This document shows, piece by piece, positions 48,005-59,532 of a stretch of 64,000 bases of DNA. Source of the stretch: Bacillus sp. T3 (GTDB taxonomy: Bacteria; Bacillota; Bacilli; Bacillales; Cytobacillaceae); the NCBI RefSeq assembly GCF_033449965.1, contig NZ_CP137761.1, positions 2,170,001 to 2,234,000 on the forward strand, written 5' to 3'. The translations under genes and the position numbers were made by a program. Numbering within the stretch: the first letter of the stretch is position 1; each line of letters opens with the position of its first letter. Under the pieces are notes generated by a model, which saw only the letters and a list, made by a program, of their open reading frames with translations, was not told the DNA's origin and searched no databases.

Positions 48005-49129
48005 ATGGGAGTTTTAAAAGCAATTACTGATTCGGTAGGAGGATCCTTTACTGATCAGTGGAAAAAACTAATAACTGCTGGATATTTTGATGAACATACA
48101 GCTGTAGCACCTGGAATACTTAAAACGAATAACATTGGGCGTGGAGTCAATATGCATGGCTCAATGGATGTTATATCAAACGGCTCAAAAATATTTATGC
48201 CTGAAAATACAGCAGCCTTCATTTTTAGCCAAGCCGGAATTGAAAACATTATCACTACTCCTGGCGGCTATGAATATCAAGATGGTGAGGAAAGCGTATT
48301 TAATGGTAATGGTATAGCAGCATCAATCTTTAAACAGGCAAAAGACAGAATCGGCTACGGTGGTATCTCTTCTTCGGAAAAGAGAATTGCATTTGTCAAT
48401 TTACGTGAAATTCGTGATATTAAATTTGGAACACGTGGCCCTCAGGTTTATAATGATATGTATTATGGTTGCGACCTCGAAATTTATGCATATGGTAGTT
48501 TTTCTATTAAAATTGTTGATCCTGAGAAGTTTATAAAAAACTTTGTGCCAGCTAACGTAAGTAGCTATTCATTTGATAATCCAAAAGTGAGATCACAAGT
48601 CCTTTCAGAATTTGTACAATCATTTATCGTTGCATTGAATTCACTTTCAACTACATATAGGATTTCTCAATTGCCTTCACAGGCAGCTGAAATTTCAAAG
48701 AGAATATCTGAGGATTCATATAATGCTGGCAAATGGATAGACCGATTCGGTTTTGAACTTGTTAAGGTTGCGGTTGAAAATATCGAGTTTTCACCAGAAT
48801 CTAGAGAGCTTGTTAACCAGTTCTCTGCAAACAAGATGAATATGAGAGCGTATGAAGATGTTTCACAGAGAGCTTCCAATATTGCCGCACAGCAAAAAAT
48901 TGCTCAGGGTATTCAAGATAATGGACTTGGAAACGGCGGAGGTATGCTCTTTGGAATGAACATGGCCCAGAATATTGGACCTCAAGGCCAGCCAGTTTCA
49001 ACGTCAAGTTCTTCAATGTCTTTTGACGAGCAGATCGAAACATTGAAAAAGCTAAAAGAACTTGTTGATATGGGTGTTTTAACAAAGGACGAGTTTGATG
49101 CTAAAAAGAAAGAAATTATGAGGTTATAA
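48005..49129 (+). CDS. SPFH-domain protein with SHOCT tail (YdjI-like)
   Basis: 374 residues. The SPFH/band-7-like core (SKIFMPENTAAFIFSQAGIEN, FVNLREIRDIKFGTRGPQ, YDLEIYAYGSFSIKIVDPEKF) matches the YdjI or virion-core-like group. A flexible Gly/Gln linker follows, then a C-terminal SHOCT motif (IETLKKLKELVDMGVLTKDEF). The ATG at 48005 is preferred, 9 bases after AGAGAGG; a closer ATG at 47999 is too near the site. In B. subtilis a similar protein belongs to a membrane-stress operon; a role in membrane surveillance is inference. Confidence 0.8.
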   Translation: MGVLKAITDSVGGSFTDQWKKLITAGYFDEHTAVAPGILKTNNIGRGVNMHGSMDVISNGSKIFMPENTAAFIFSQAGIENIITTPGGYEYQDGEESVFNGNGIAASIFKQAKDRIGYGGISSSEKRIAFVNLREIRDIKFGTRGPQVYNDMYYGCDLEIYAYGSFSIKIVDPEKFIKNFVPANVSSYSFDNPKVRSQVLSEFVQSFIVALNSLSTTYRISQLPSQAAEISKRISEDSYNAGKWIDRFGFELVKVAVENIEFSPESRELVNQFSANKMNMRAYEDVSQRASNIAAQQKIAQGIQDNGLGNGGGMLFGMNMAQNIGPQGQPVSTSSSSMSFDEQIETLKKLKELVDMGVLTKDEFDAKKKEIMRL

Positions 49130-49410
49130 TAAAGTATCACAAATCAGATTAATAAGGGTCACAACAAGAATTTGGAGATGTATATTAGTACTGATGCTTT
49201 ACATGAAATAGTGGTTACTTAAATAACATTCTTTGTCGGCTTTTCATAACCTTAGGTGTGATGCGTAATTACTTGATGAATTTATAAATATTCTTGAAAT
49301 TATGTAGATATTATACAATACATTATTCATATGTAATACTCATCAACATCCCATGTGTTACCACATACACTTTGGACAAGTTGAAGCTGTTGCAAAAATT
49401 GTACAAATAA

Positions 49411-49459
49411 AGCTAAGAAAAAAAGTCCAATCTTAATGGTTGGACCTCTTTTCTTAGCT
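49411..49459. terminator. Large bidirectional terminator
   Basis: Outer arms AGCTAAGAAAA and TTTTCTTAGCT, inner arms GTCCAA(TC) and (G)TTGGAC. It separates the convergent SPFH and XRE-TPR genes. Confidence 0.85.
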
Positions 49460-49543
49460 ATTCTTAAAAACTCTTTGTGAACAATTTTTATGAAACAAGA
49501 TTAAGCGAGGCGTGCCAGGCGATGAATCCAATAACTTCGTTGA

Positions 49544-51112
49544 TTATTTTGAATTACTATTTAATAGATTAATTGAGACATTCTTAAGTCCATCAATTAC
49601 AAACATTTCTGTTGCACATTCAAAGTGGACTCGGAATTGTCCATGTTTTTTATAATGCTCAATAAAAGACTCTAGTCCGCCCGTCTTGCTATCGGTAATC
49701 CCTGCAATTACATATTTCTCACCAAATGTTATTTTTATCAATACATTATTTTCACGTTCATCAATATTTACCTTTATATCTTTTTTAAAATCAATATATC
49801 TGGGTTCATCAAAATATCTAAATAGCTCTACTGAATCTTGTACTTTGGTTTTGACTTCGGCAAATTCTACTTCATCCCTGTATAATTTTCCTACTACAGG
49901 ATATAGTATAGAACCTGTGGAATCCTTTAGCTCCGAAGAACCAATAAAAATCAAACCTTTTCCTTTATTCATATTCAAAGGGATTGAGAGTCCGTTGATA
50001 AATACTGTAATGTGATTTTGGTTTTCGTACTTAACTTCAATAAATCGAGTCTTCTTATATCCGATATCCACGATTTGAACGTTTCTTCCAGGAACCCCAT
50101 TATTATCAATTAAATTATTTAAATAGTATTCAAAAAATCTCTTGAAATAGATGGAAGATTGAGAAATGTCTCCTAATATGGCAAAACTAATAGATATGCC
50201 TAACAGAGCTTGGTAGTTTTTGGGGTTCAGTTTCAGGCATTTTACAAAGTATTTTATAGCTTCATCATGTTGATCTATAAAACGATAATATTCCCCTTTT
50301 CTTCCATAAGCCTGATACATATTCGGTTCTAATCTGATTGCTTCATCGATATGAAATAATGATTCTTCCAAGCGCATCATGTCAAAATAACAAACTCCTG
50401 CATTTAAATGCGCCGATGCATAGTCGGGATTAATTTCTAAGCACTTATTATAATGCTTAATTGCAGACACATAGTCTTTCTTCAACCAATTGATATAACC
50501 CAAATTATAATGCAGTGGATAAGATTTTTTTAACTCTAATGCCTTTTCAAATATTCCCATAGCACTATCGTAATGTTTCAACTCACCTAAGCTTGTTCCT
50601 TTTATGAAGAGTGCTTCAAACTGGTCTTTTTCCAACGACAAAACTTTATCAGTAAATTCAATTGCTTTTTCATGTTCATCTAACATTTGGTACAAAGTTG
50701 CACATGCTATGTAAGCAAACTTTTTTGGGTAAAGCTTGGATAATGCTAAATAAATTTGTAAAGCCTCTTGGAACATTCCCTGCTTAGCTAACTCATATCC
50801 CTTTAATAGGTTCTCATTTAAAGTACTAAGTATTTCTTGTGGACCGTTGTCCCCTAAGTCATTATATAGACCCAAAGGATTTAGGTGATTCATTTCATTA
50901 TCATACTTCAACAAGTCATTAAATATTTGCCTGTCCATTGGAGAGATACCAAGAGCAACGTAAACCTTTTTAAGGCTCTTTGTTTTACTAGGTTTTTCTT
51001 CCTTTTCAATTCTCCGAATAGTCTTTTCATCAACTCCGACTTCAAAAGCAAGATCTAATATGGAAAGTCCTTTTTCTTTCCTCTTTTTTCTTAAATACCT
51101 ACCTATATGCAT
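49544..51112 (-). CDS. XRE-family regulator with TPR repeats and a C-terminal beta domain
   Basis: 522 residues. N-terminal XRE helix-turn-helix (LRKKRKEKGLSILDLAFEVG, ending near residue 57). Then about seven tetratricopeptide repeats (for example YPLHYNLGYINWLKKDYVSA, NPDYASAHLNAGVCYF). The last 170 residues are beta-rich and unrecognised (ITVFINGLSIPLNMNKGKGLIF). Such XRE-TPR proteins are often peptide-responsive (Rap/NprR/PlcR-like) regulators. The extra beta domain is unusual and could be an effector or ligand domain. GGAGG precedes the ATG. Confidence 0.8.
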   Translation of the reverse strand: MHIGRYLRKKRKEKGLSILDLAFEVGVDEKTIRRIEKEEKPSKTKSLKKVYVALGISPMDRQIFNDLLKYDNEMNHLNPLGLYNDLGDNGPQEILSTLNENLLKGYELAKQGMFQEALQIYLALSKLYPKKFAYIACATLYQMLDEHEKAIEFTDKVLSLEKDQFEALFIKGTSLGELKHYDSAMGIFEKALELKKSYPLHYNLGYINWLKKDYVSAIKHYNKCLEINPDYASAHLNAGVCYFDMMRLEESLFHIDEAIRLEPNMYQAYGRKGEYYRFIDQHDEAIKYFVKCLKLNPKNYQALLGISISFAILGDISQSSIYFKRFFEYYLNNLIDNNGVPGRNVQIVDIGYKKTRFIEVKYENQNHITVFINGLSIPLNMNKGKGLIFIGSSELKDSTGSILYPVVGKLYRDEVEFAEVKTKVQDSVELFRYFDEPRYIDFKKDIKVNIDERENNVLIKITFGEKYVIAGITDSKTGGLESFIEHYKKHGQFRVHFECATEMFVIDGLKNVSINLLNSNSK

Positions 51113-51695
51113 TTGTAATCTTTCCTCCTATAAACTCATAGCAAGAGTATAATGAATTATAGGAATAACTGGAAGGGCAAAACTCGGACATTTTGAGTAT
51201 TAGTTTGGAATTTTATACTCTAATATTAAAAAGTCAATAATTATATCGGATAAATTCGGTATGTAGCGAGGGATAGTCACCTAGTACGGTAACTGCGTGA
51301 TGTGGCGGGTGACTATATCCATTGGTCGAAATTAAACAGGAATTCAGGGAGCAATTTGATTGGACTCAAAGTGTTGGAGAATACTTCTTAATAAAAGAAA
51401 TTCAGATACTTTATTAAATCCTAAGGATTTACGTACGAAATAAAGAGTTTAAATAGCCCAATTACATTATGATTTTAAAGAATATATAGAAAGTACTGGA
51501 ACTTGGTTTAGCAAGAATTAACTTTTATGTTATTTACAGTAGGTCTTTATTTACACTACTAATAGAATTGTAAAAAATTGTAAAAAGAAGATAAAAGAAT
51601 TTATTTTTTAGAACAACTGGGGTCCTATTTGAAGCTTTCTGAATATCGTTCATTTTATAATACTGTTTTAGTGAGGCTTATAAAGAGTTAAGGAA
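51113..51695. other. Gene-free stretch with a long hairpin
   Basis: A hairpin GATAGTCACC (51272-51281) / GGTGACTATATC (51308-51319) with a loop of about 26 bases stands out. A broken coding trace (EIKQEFREQFDWTQSVGEYF) lies after it. No gene supported. Confidence 0.4.
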
Positions 51696-51740
51696 ATAAA
51701 GCTAAAAACCTGCATTAGTTCTGCAGGTTTTTAGCTTTAT
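51696..51740. terminator. Perfect 19-bp terminator stem
   Basis: ATAAAGCTAAAAACCTGCA (51696-51714) and its exact complement TGCAGGTTTTTAGCTTTAT (51722-51740), then TTTT. It isolates the Hachiman operon from upstream DNA. Confidence 0.9.
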
Positions 51741-51910
51741 TTTTAGTAGAGTGCATATTTACCATATTACACTCTTTTATTTGTGGTAAAATTTGTATCG
51801 TAAGTTAATTTATAATGAGTTGTACTAACTAAAATATTATATCAAATAAAGCTAAACAAGGTTCAATGCAATTTTAATATAATATTTAGATGTAGAAGGG
51901 AAATTGTTTT

Positions 51911-52843
51911 ATGTATGAATTTACCGAAATTACCGATGAGATGATTAGTAATCTACTTACTCATACTGACTCCTTAATGAATCATATTTACCTTATAAAC
52001 CAGTCTTTTAATTTAAAGCCTAATAAAAGACACTATGGAACTTGCATCAATTATGTGGATTTACAAGAATATAGGGAAGAATTTTTAGAGGAACTCGTAA
52101 ATACAATTTGTGAATGGGTTTATTCAAATACCAAAGCACAAAAAATAATTGATCAAATGATTAATGAGGAAAATCGTTCTAGTCAGAATGCAAATTCGAA
52201 ACTTCGAAAGTTGTCTTTAAGCTATTTTCGCGATAGAGATGATCGAAAATTAAATTTACAGGGTCAAATTGGCGAACTTATTTTATTTAATTTTATTCAA
52301 CATTATTTTAAGGCTGTACCTTTAATAAGGAAAATGCCGATTACAACGTCCACTGGTCATGAAAGATTTGGTGCTGATGCGATTCATTATAAAAAAGAAA
52401 ATGATAAAAATATTATAATTCTTGGAGAATCAAAAATTTATACAAAAGCTTATAGATTTAAAGCTGCTTTTGAAACCTCCATTACCAGTATTTTATCAAC
52501 TTTCGAAAATCATAGAAAAGAGATTGGATTATATATTTACAATGATTTTCTGGACGAATCATTAGAAAAGGTTGCTAGGGCTTATAAGAGGGGGATACTC
52601 AAAAATTCTGAAGTTCATTTAGTTTGTGTTATCGGCTATAACGAGACTTCTAAATTGAAATTAACCAGTGAAGACGAGATAAAAGCTCAAATTGAAAATA
52701 TAATAATAGATCAATGTAAAAAAATAGAAAATGAATTATTTGAAACAATTGAAGAAGGTTTATTGGAAAGGATTAATTATATCTTATTTCCAGTTTGGGA
52801 ACTAGATGTTTTAGTAAAAGAATTTCAAGATCAGATTCGTTAA
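51911..52843 (+). CDS. hamA: Hachiman HamA (DUF1837 nuclease)
   Basis: 310 residues. The DUF1837 core is clear: LQGQIGELILFNFIQ (Glu122), RFGADAIHY (Asp156), IILGESKIYT (Glu173, Lys175), which together form a PD-(D/E)xK-type active site. In Hachiman, HamA is the DNA nuclease effector held by HamB and released when HamB meets damaged or foreign DNA. AGAAGGGAAA lies upstream of the ATG. The helicase gene follows after about 36 bases. Confidence 0.9.
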   Translation: MYEFTEITDEMISNLLTHTDSLMNHIYLINQSFNLKPNKRHYGTCINYVDLQEYREEFLEELVNTICEWVYSNTKAQKIIDQMINEENRSSQNANSKLRKLSLSYFRDRDDRKLNLQGQIGELILFNFIQHYFKAVPLIRKMPITTSTGHERFGADAIHYKKENDKNIIILGESKIYTKAYRFKAAFETSITSILSTFENHRKEIGLYIYNDFLDESLEKVARAYKRGILKNSEVHLVCVIGYNETSKLKLTSEDEIKAQIENIIIDQCKKIENELFETIEEGLLERINYILFPVWELDVLVKEFQDQIR

Positions 52844-52879
52844 TCAAATGAGGTGATACATTTGTTAGGTGACTACAAA

Positions 52880-55395
52880 ATGAACCAATACGATAAAAGG
52901 TTAGTAACCAAGTTACTTAAATATGATTTAGAGTTTGTAGCGAATAAGCTTCAATTCATTGATAATCGAAAAATTACTTTGGAAGATAAGGAATTACCAG
53001 AACTAATCGGTTTAATCGATGAACTATCTATGAACTCAGATGAGATGTCTCAAAAAAATGTGACATTGTTGTGTACTTTACTTTTTAAATATAAGCGTGA
53101 AAATTGGACTGGGCTGACCGAATTCTTAGTTATAGCACTTTCAAGGATTGGTTTGTCTCCAACAGCAATAATGGTAGATGAAAACTATGATAGTATAAAT
53201 AACAAACACTTACGGTTTAGTAGTTTTATATCAGAATTGTCAGTCTCGATTAATAGAAGGAACTTCGAAGTTGAAATCAGAGAGAATAAATTTACTTTAA
53301 CAAAATTTCAAAAGGAAGTATGGGATAAAATTGATAAATATAAAATTACTGGAATATCAGCACCCACTTCTGCAGGTAAGTCATTTGTAATTTTATTAAA
53401 AGTAATAGAAAAATTACTTTCCAAAAAAGGTACAGTTGTATATATTGTCCCTAATTTGAGTTTAGTATCTCAGGTTTCTTCTGATTTTAGAAAAATTTTA
53501 AATAAATTTGGCATAAAGGACTACAAAATTTATAATTCTTTCGATGAGAATGAGAGATTAGAAAATAGAATCTATGTACTTACTCAAGAAAGGACAATAG
53601 GTGCCTTTGCATATATGGAAGACCCATTCCCAAATTTAAGATTTTTGATTGTAGATGAGATACAAAATATCGAAAGGGTGGCATCAGAAGACGATGATCG
53701 TTCTAAGACCCTTTTTGATACTTTAATTGAATTTAGAAATAATTCATTACCTGATAAAATTTTAATATCAGGGCCAAGAATAAAAAAAATTGAAGAATTA
53801 GCTAAAGATATTTTTGGAGAAGATGCAATAGAGCAAGAAACAAAACAGTCACCAGTAGTGAACTTAACATACTCTGTTAGCAAGAAAGGAAATAAATATT
53901 ATTTAAAGCAATATTCAGATGTAATTGACAAGCCAAACGTCTTAATAATAAATAATACTGAATACATAAATGGAATAGGCAAGCAAAGGTATACAGAAAG
54001 TTTTCATAGATACTTAAAGTCAATAATAAAAGGTCTGGGGAAGAATCAATAAACATAATTTTTTCGCCTAATGCAGTTCAGGCGAGGAAAACAGCGCTTG
54101 CAATAAAAGAAGAATCTATAAATACAACTAGTTGTGATAAAGTCTCCGAATTAATTGATTATGTAAAAAGGACTGTTCATCCAAAATACGATTTAGTTGA
54201 AACTTTAAAGTATGAGGTAGCATATCATCATGGAAGGTTACCACATCATATTAGAAAAGTCCTTGAAAGTGCGATTACAAATAAGTTCATAAGAAATGTT
54301 GTCTGTACTACTACTTTAATGCAAGGTGTAAATTTACCGGCACAAAATGTAATAATAAGAAATCCAAATTTATTTGTCGATAAAAGAGGGGATAATCCTC
54401 CGAAGTTATCTAATTATGAATTTGCAAATCTGCGTGGTAGAGCAGGTAGATTAATGAAGGACTTAATAGGAAGAACTTTTGTCCTCGATGAAAACTCTTT
54501 TGAGATTGAGACTAATAAGCAGGAGTCACTATTTGAATCGTTTGATAAGGAATTAAGAGCCGGGTATGAAGAAAATTTTAATTTTAATAAAGATATTCTT
54601 ATAGATTGTTTAGTGAATAATACCCCTTCCAATGATGATATAGACAGTTCCTATTTGTTGCCATATGTAAGATATAATTTGTTGAAATATGGGTTAAAAG
54701 CTAAAAAGAGATTGGATGAAGTAGGAATAAATATTCCTGAAAACCAATTAGTTAAAATCAAAAAAGCTGTAGAAAGTTTGTCAGTCCCAAAGGATATTTG
54801 TATACTTAATCGATATTGGGATCCAATTGAGTTGGATAGATTATATAATGAGAAAAATAAACCTTATTTACCAAGTTCCCCTAGTGAAAGAAATATTTCT
54901 AATAATCTGTACTATCTAATCTTATACATGAAAGATAAAGTTCCCTTCTACTACAAAAAGCATTTAGGAATACAAAATGAAGGCTTAATTTTTTCTCTTT
55001 GTATTAATGCTGAAAAGTGGATAAAAGAGACTCCTTTATCCGAAATTTTGGATACAGAATATCATGATGATTCAAGTAAAATTGAAAAAACTATTTCCTT
55101 GCTTCAAAATACGATTACGTACAAACTTCCAGCGTTATTAAAACCACTTTACAACATTTTCTTACCTGAAAGTAGTTTTTTGTCTTATTTGGAAATGGGA
55201 TCTTATAGAGTTATTACAAGAAAATTAATTGAAATGGGAGTACCGAGAGAGACTGCATTATCTTTATCAAATAATTATTTAGATGATATTGATGTAGAAG
55301 AAATAAACTTAGATGAAATACTATATAGTAGATTAAGAAACATTAATAATCATATTAATTACTGGGAAAAAGTCCAGTTAGAAAGTATTTTATAA
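52880..55395 (+). pseudogene. hamB: Hachiman HamB (superfamily 2 helicase), one-base frameshift
   Basis: The first frame has Walker A SAPTSAGKS, DEIQ (IVDEIQNIER) and SGP. The second has NIIFSPNAVQARKTAL, CTTTLMQGVNLPAQNVIIRNP and the Ski2-like ANLRGRAGR motif, ending at 55395. The joined length is about 840 residues. The frames join if one G is added to GGGG at 54037-54040 (giving K-G-L-G-E-E-S-I-N-I-I-F). The start is uncertain: ATG 52880 with AGGTGA, or TTG 52862 or GTG 52853 further up. Follows hamA as in other Hachiman systems. Intact in the organism if the lost G is a sequencing error. Confidence 0.85.
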
Positions 55396-55470
55396 ATATT
55401 TTCAACTTTTTTATCGAAGTATATCATTAAGAATGCAAAGGGAATTCTTTAAACTAATCTTATAAAATAA

Positions 55471-55508
55471 GGGTGCGAAAACTACCATTATCGCACTCTT
55501 ATTTTTTG
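55471..55508 (+). terminator. Terminator after hamB
   Basis: GGGTGCGA and TCGCACTC arms, then TTATTTTTTG. Confidence 0.8.
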
Positions 55509-55868
55509 TACTGAATATTTGTTTATTCATTATTTAAAACATAATTCTAGTTTTTTCGTGCTTTTTCGACATTTTTTGGTTTTTTAACATTAATATTAGT
55601 ATAACGACTATTAATCTAAACAAATTGTTTTCGTATTATATTTATCACTTGTTAATACTGAAAAGATCTATCTGAAATGTCAAATTGGGAAAATTAATTG
55701 ATGTTTTTGTGCAGATTGTTAAAAATAATGCGCAAAAAGAGTAGTAGAAAACTCAGAGTAAGGCACTATCTAGAGATAAAAAATAAAGATTTATCTACAA
55801 TATTTATGTAAAAGAACCTAGAGGTGTAGTTTTGAAAATTTTAAATTTGATCAAAAGGAGTGAAAATA

Positions 55869-58800
55869 ATGATTGATGCACAACTAGATGAGGGATTATT
55901 AAAAGCGTTACGCCCATATCAGATAGAGGCCCTCTCAATGATTAGACAATATATTTCAAGTGATTCAATGAAACAGGCACTTGTTAAAATGCCAATGGGT
56001 ACAGGGAAATCAACAGTTATTGCAGTAACTGGAAGCGAGCTTACTCCTAATCAGTCTGTAATTGTAGTTACTGCTACAAAAGCCGTCAGAGATCAAATAG
56101 TAAAAGATATATCAAATGAAGTATGGGTTAAAATGGGGCTTTCTTTTCGTCTTACTAAAACTATTCATATGATTATTCCATCTAAATTAACAAGCGTACC
56201 AGATTCACCAACTATTTTTATTTGTACCATTCAATCATTACTTACGCTTAAAGAAAACCACAATGAACTATATAGAGGCCTTAAAAACAAAGTAGATTTG
56301 GTATTGTTTGATGAAGGACATAAGGAACCCGCTAATACTTGGCAATCCGTCATAAGATCATTTGAGAAAAAATATTATTTTATTTACTGCAACGCCGGTT
56401 CGTAATGATAGTAATAAATTTCAACTAGATAATAATTATACTTATTCATACTATATGAAGCTGCGAAAACTCAGGGGTTATTAGAGATATTGCGTTTGAA
56501 TATATGAACATTGATAACGAAATAAAGACTTTCGCTGAAAGGATATATAATAGGTATAGTGATTATGTTCTTGAAGAATCTTGTGACGAAAAAGAAATTA
56601 AGTGTATTATCCGTTGTGGAAGTGCCGATGAAATACGTGCAATGGTTGAAATATTGAAGGATAAGGTGTCAGTAATTGGTATACATGAACGCTTTAAGAA
56701 TGATAGTAATGAATTATTAACAGTCCATGTTCCAGAAGATTTTAGAACAAGCGATGTAAGGATCTGGATTCATCAAAATAAACTCATAGAAGGTATTGAT
56801 AATCAACAGTTTTGTATATTAGGTATTTATGAACCACTACCTGATCCACGTTCATTAATACAACAAATTGGTCGGGTTATCAGACAAGGAAGCGAACCTA
56901 GAAAGGCAATAATATTGCTAAGGGAGAATGAAACATATCAAAAAGATTGGTGGGACTCATATACAGAGTATGAAAGATTAATATCTTTAAACCCTGAAGA
57001 AATAGTATTCAGATACTATGATTATTTTATGAAGGTCAAAGATGCTAATCCTTCTACAACTTATCTTAATAAGAAGTTTTTAAAACGTTTTTCTGTGAAT
57101 GATGACCAGACAATTGAAGAAAGAATAAAAAAATATCAATTACCAATGAAGGCAAATGTTTTTGAAGCCATTGAGGATATTAATGATGTAGAGTCGTATA
57201 TTAATGACTTTAGCGAAAATATTATAGATGAGTTTAATAGTTTAGATTTCTTAATACTAGAAAAAATTAATATAGGAGATAAACAGACTGCCTGTATCGT
57301 ATATTCAAGGTACGAAAATAGTAGTATTTTGGTTAATGATAGCTTTCTTGAAATCAAATTAGAAATTGCAGTATTTCGTTTACTTCAAAATAAGTTGTAT
57401 TATTATTCTAGTAACCAATATATACCTTCTCTCATTTATGATAAGTGGAAAAAAGTTAATGCAGCTCAGTTAAAGAAAATTTTATCGAATGATTCTCATA
57501 TTTCCTCAGTGACTATACAAAATGGGAGTATAAATTATAATAGTTTCAACAGAATGATTGTGGATTCACAAGATGTATCTACAATGGTTCCTGATGTAAA
57601 TGATAAGTTTAATCTTTGTACTACCTTGGTAGGAAGTAGGAAGAAAAAGATAGGGACTCCGAGTATAAGGAATTACATAGGGTTTTCTAATGCACGTATA
57701 TCACAAGGTACAGAATATATAACTTTACCTTCATACTTAGATTGATTAGAAGAGATAGATACGAAAATAACAAATACATCTTATCAAGAGCATGGAATTT
57801 TTAATCGCTTTGCTCCTATATCAGATATTCCAGCAAAAGTAGTCCCAAAATCAATTCTACTCCAGTCAAATGCAGAAGACATTGATTTAAGAACAAGTTA
57901 TGGAACTTTAACGGAGCTAGACCAATTATTTTATACTATAAAAGATTCGAAGTTTGAACTTGAGTGGGATGGTAATTCATATGAGATAGAAATTAAATTT
58001 TCATTAAAAGAAGGTAAGTATATCCTTATATACACCCAACCTACAACTGATCCAAATGTGTATATTTTAAGAAAAAATAAAAGTAAAATTCAATTATTAG
58101 ATTGGTTGAATGAAGAGCAGGCTTTTCAAATTATCGTAGAAGGTAATACCCACCGCTATTTTAGGGGGGATTTCTATAAAACTGGTATTCCTTCTGATTA
58201 TAGTTGGCTTGAAAACTTTTTTGATGAATATGAATTAGCCCTGCCAACTCGAACAAAAAAAATAAACGAAAAAGGTAAAAAGAAAAACGGTACTAAGGTT
58301 TATAAAACAATGTGGGATCCAAATTCACTGTTTTATTTGGTTGCAAAAAAAGGAGCCAATATTACTACTAATACATCTACGATAAAAACCCTTTTACAAG
58401 AGGCTGATTATGTTATTTGTACGGATTTACAATCTGAGATTGCTGATTTTATTACAATTAGTGAAACAACAGATACAGTTTGTTTCATTCACTGTAAAGC
58501 GGGTGAATCCAAATTGTCTGCTTCAGCTTTTCAAGAGGTTTGTGGACAGATTGTTAAAAATCTTGATTATGTTAATAAAGAAAGCGAAAGAAGACCTAAT
58601 TACTCTTATTGGGAGAAGGAGTGGGTTAACAAGTATTATAAAGTAAAAGCAAATAGGAAGATTCTTAACCCAAATAATTTGACAGCTGAGGAGATTTGGA
58701 GAAAGTTAAAGGAAGTTCAAAATAAACCAAATTCTCAAACATATGTCATAGCCTTAGTAGGAGATGCTTTTTCAAAGTCTAGATATTTATCTGAAAAAAA

Positions 58801-58918
58801 TAAAAAGTATGAAAAGCAAAAAGCTGAAGTAATTCAAATTGACTATCTATTAAATCAAACTGCTGTAGCTGTTGGGCGAGCGCAAGCAAAATTTATTCTC
58901 TCTTTTAACAAACTATAG
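55869..58918 (+). pseudogene. DEAH helicase with C-terminal nuclease-like region, multiply broken
   Basis: The first frame has LRPYQIEALSMIR, Walker A MPMGTGKST, VLFDEGHKEP (DEGH box). A short shifted segment holds ATPVRNDSNKFQLD (motif III). The third frame starts near 56490 with FEYMNIDNEIKTFAERIYN and has QQIGRVIRQGSEPRK (motif VI). There are at least three indels between 56385 and 56490, and an in-frame TGA at 57743-57745 where a Trp codon would fit. The same frame then continues to 58918. The C-terminal DYVICTDLQSEIADF...VCFIHCKAGE resembles a PD-(D/E)xK-like core. The full protein would be about 1015 residues. It follows Hachiman with its own ribosome binding site. Confidence 0.7.
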
Positions 58919-59353
58919 GAATTCTTAGAAATAATAGAAGTTGGCATGATTATGCGTTAAATTAGTGGATTAGGTAAAAGTATTACTCATATAACCCAAT
59001 TCAAGTTTCTTTGTAATGTCGATAAATTTACAAGAGTAATCTAAACGCAATGTCATGAAGAATGGTAATTTTCCGTTAAAGATGTTGCACCTATAATTTA
59101 ATTCCTTGAAATAATGGACTTTATGTATAAAACGTTCTAGATATTACACACTCTCAACCTTCGGAGGCATGATGTAATATTGCCTTTCACATGCTAACAT
59201 GATTATTATTTGAAAAGTATAGGGTAAACATTACTACATCTATAATTTTATGCGACCACCACTCAAGCCATGTTGAGTGTGGAAACATTAAGATTGAAAT
59301 TCTTCTAGCTTACCTAACTTGTGGAATGGTTCACCGTGGTTATTTAAGAGGCA
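58919..59353. other. Gene-free stretch
   Basis: No supported ORF. AT-rich with no clear repeat. Confidence 0.4.
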
Positions 59354-59393
59354 AAAACGGCATTGGTAAACAGTACCTTCCGATGCCGTTTTA
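59354..59393. terminator. Terminator at the right edge of the island
   Basis: AAAACGGCATTGG and CCGATGCCGTTTT arms around a loop of about 14 bases. Confidence 0.75.
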
Positions 59394-59532
59394 TGGTTAA
59401 CCGTCATTAATTTTATTAATTAATCGCCATTTTTCTGAAAAAGTTTATAAGTTAAACAATGATTTCTGAACAGTACAACGATACTATTCAATAGAAAATG
59501 ATATTCCACAATCGGCGTGACTGCTGAAGACC

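Noticed and set aside
51272..51320. Hairpin as a known structured RNA
   Set aside because: The stem is good but no known class was recognised and there is no second copy in the window. It is listed only as a hairpin.
54030..54045. Phase variation of hamB through the G run
   Set aside because: Only four G are present, shorter than usual for slippage-driven switching. Similar one-base losses occur in other unrelated genes, so error is more likely.
26000..59000. CRISPR array or cas genes in the island
   Set aside because: No regularly spaced direct repeats and no Cas motifs were seen.
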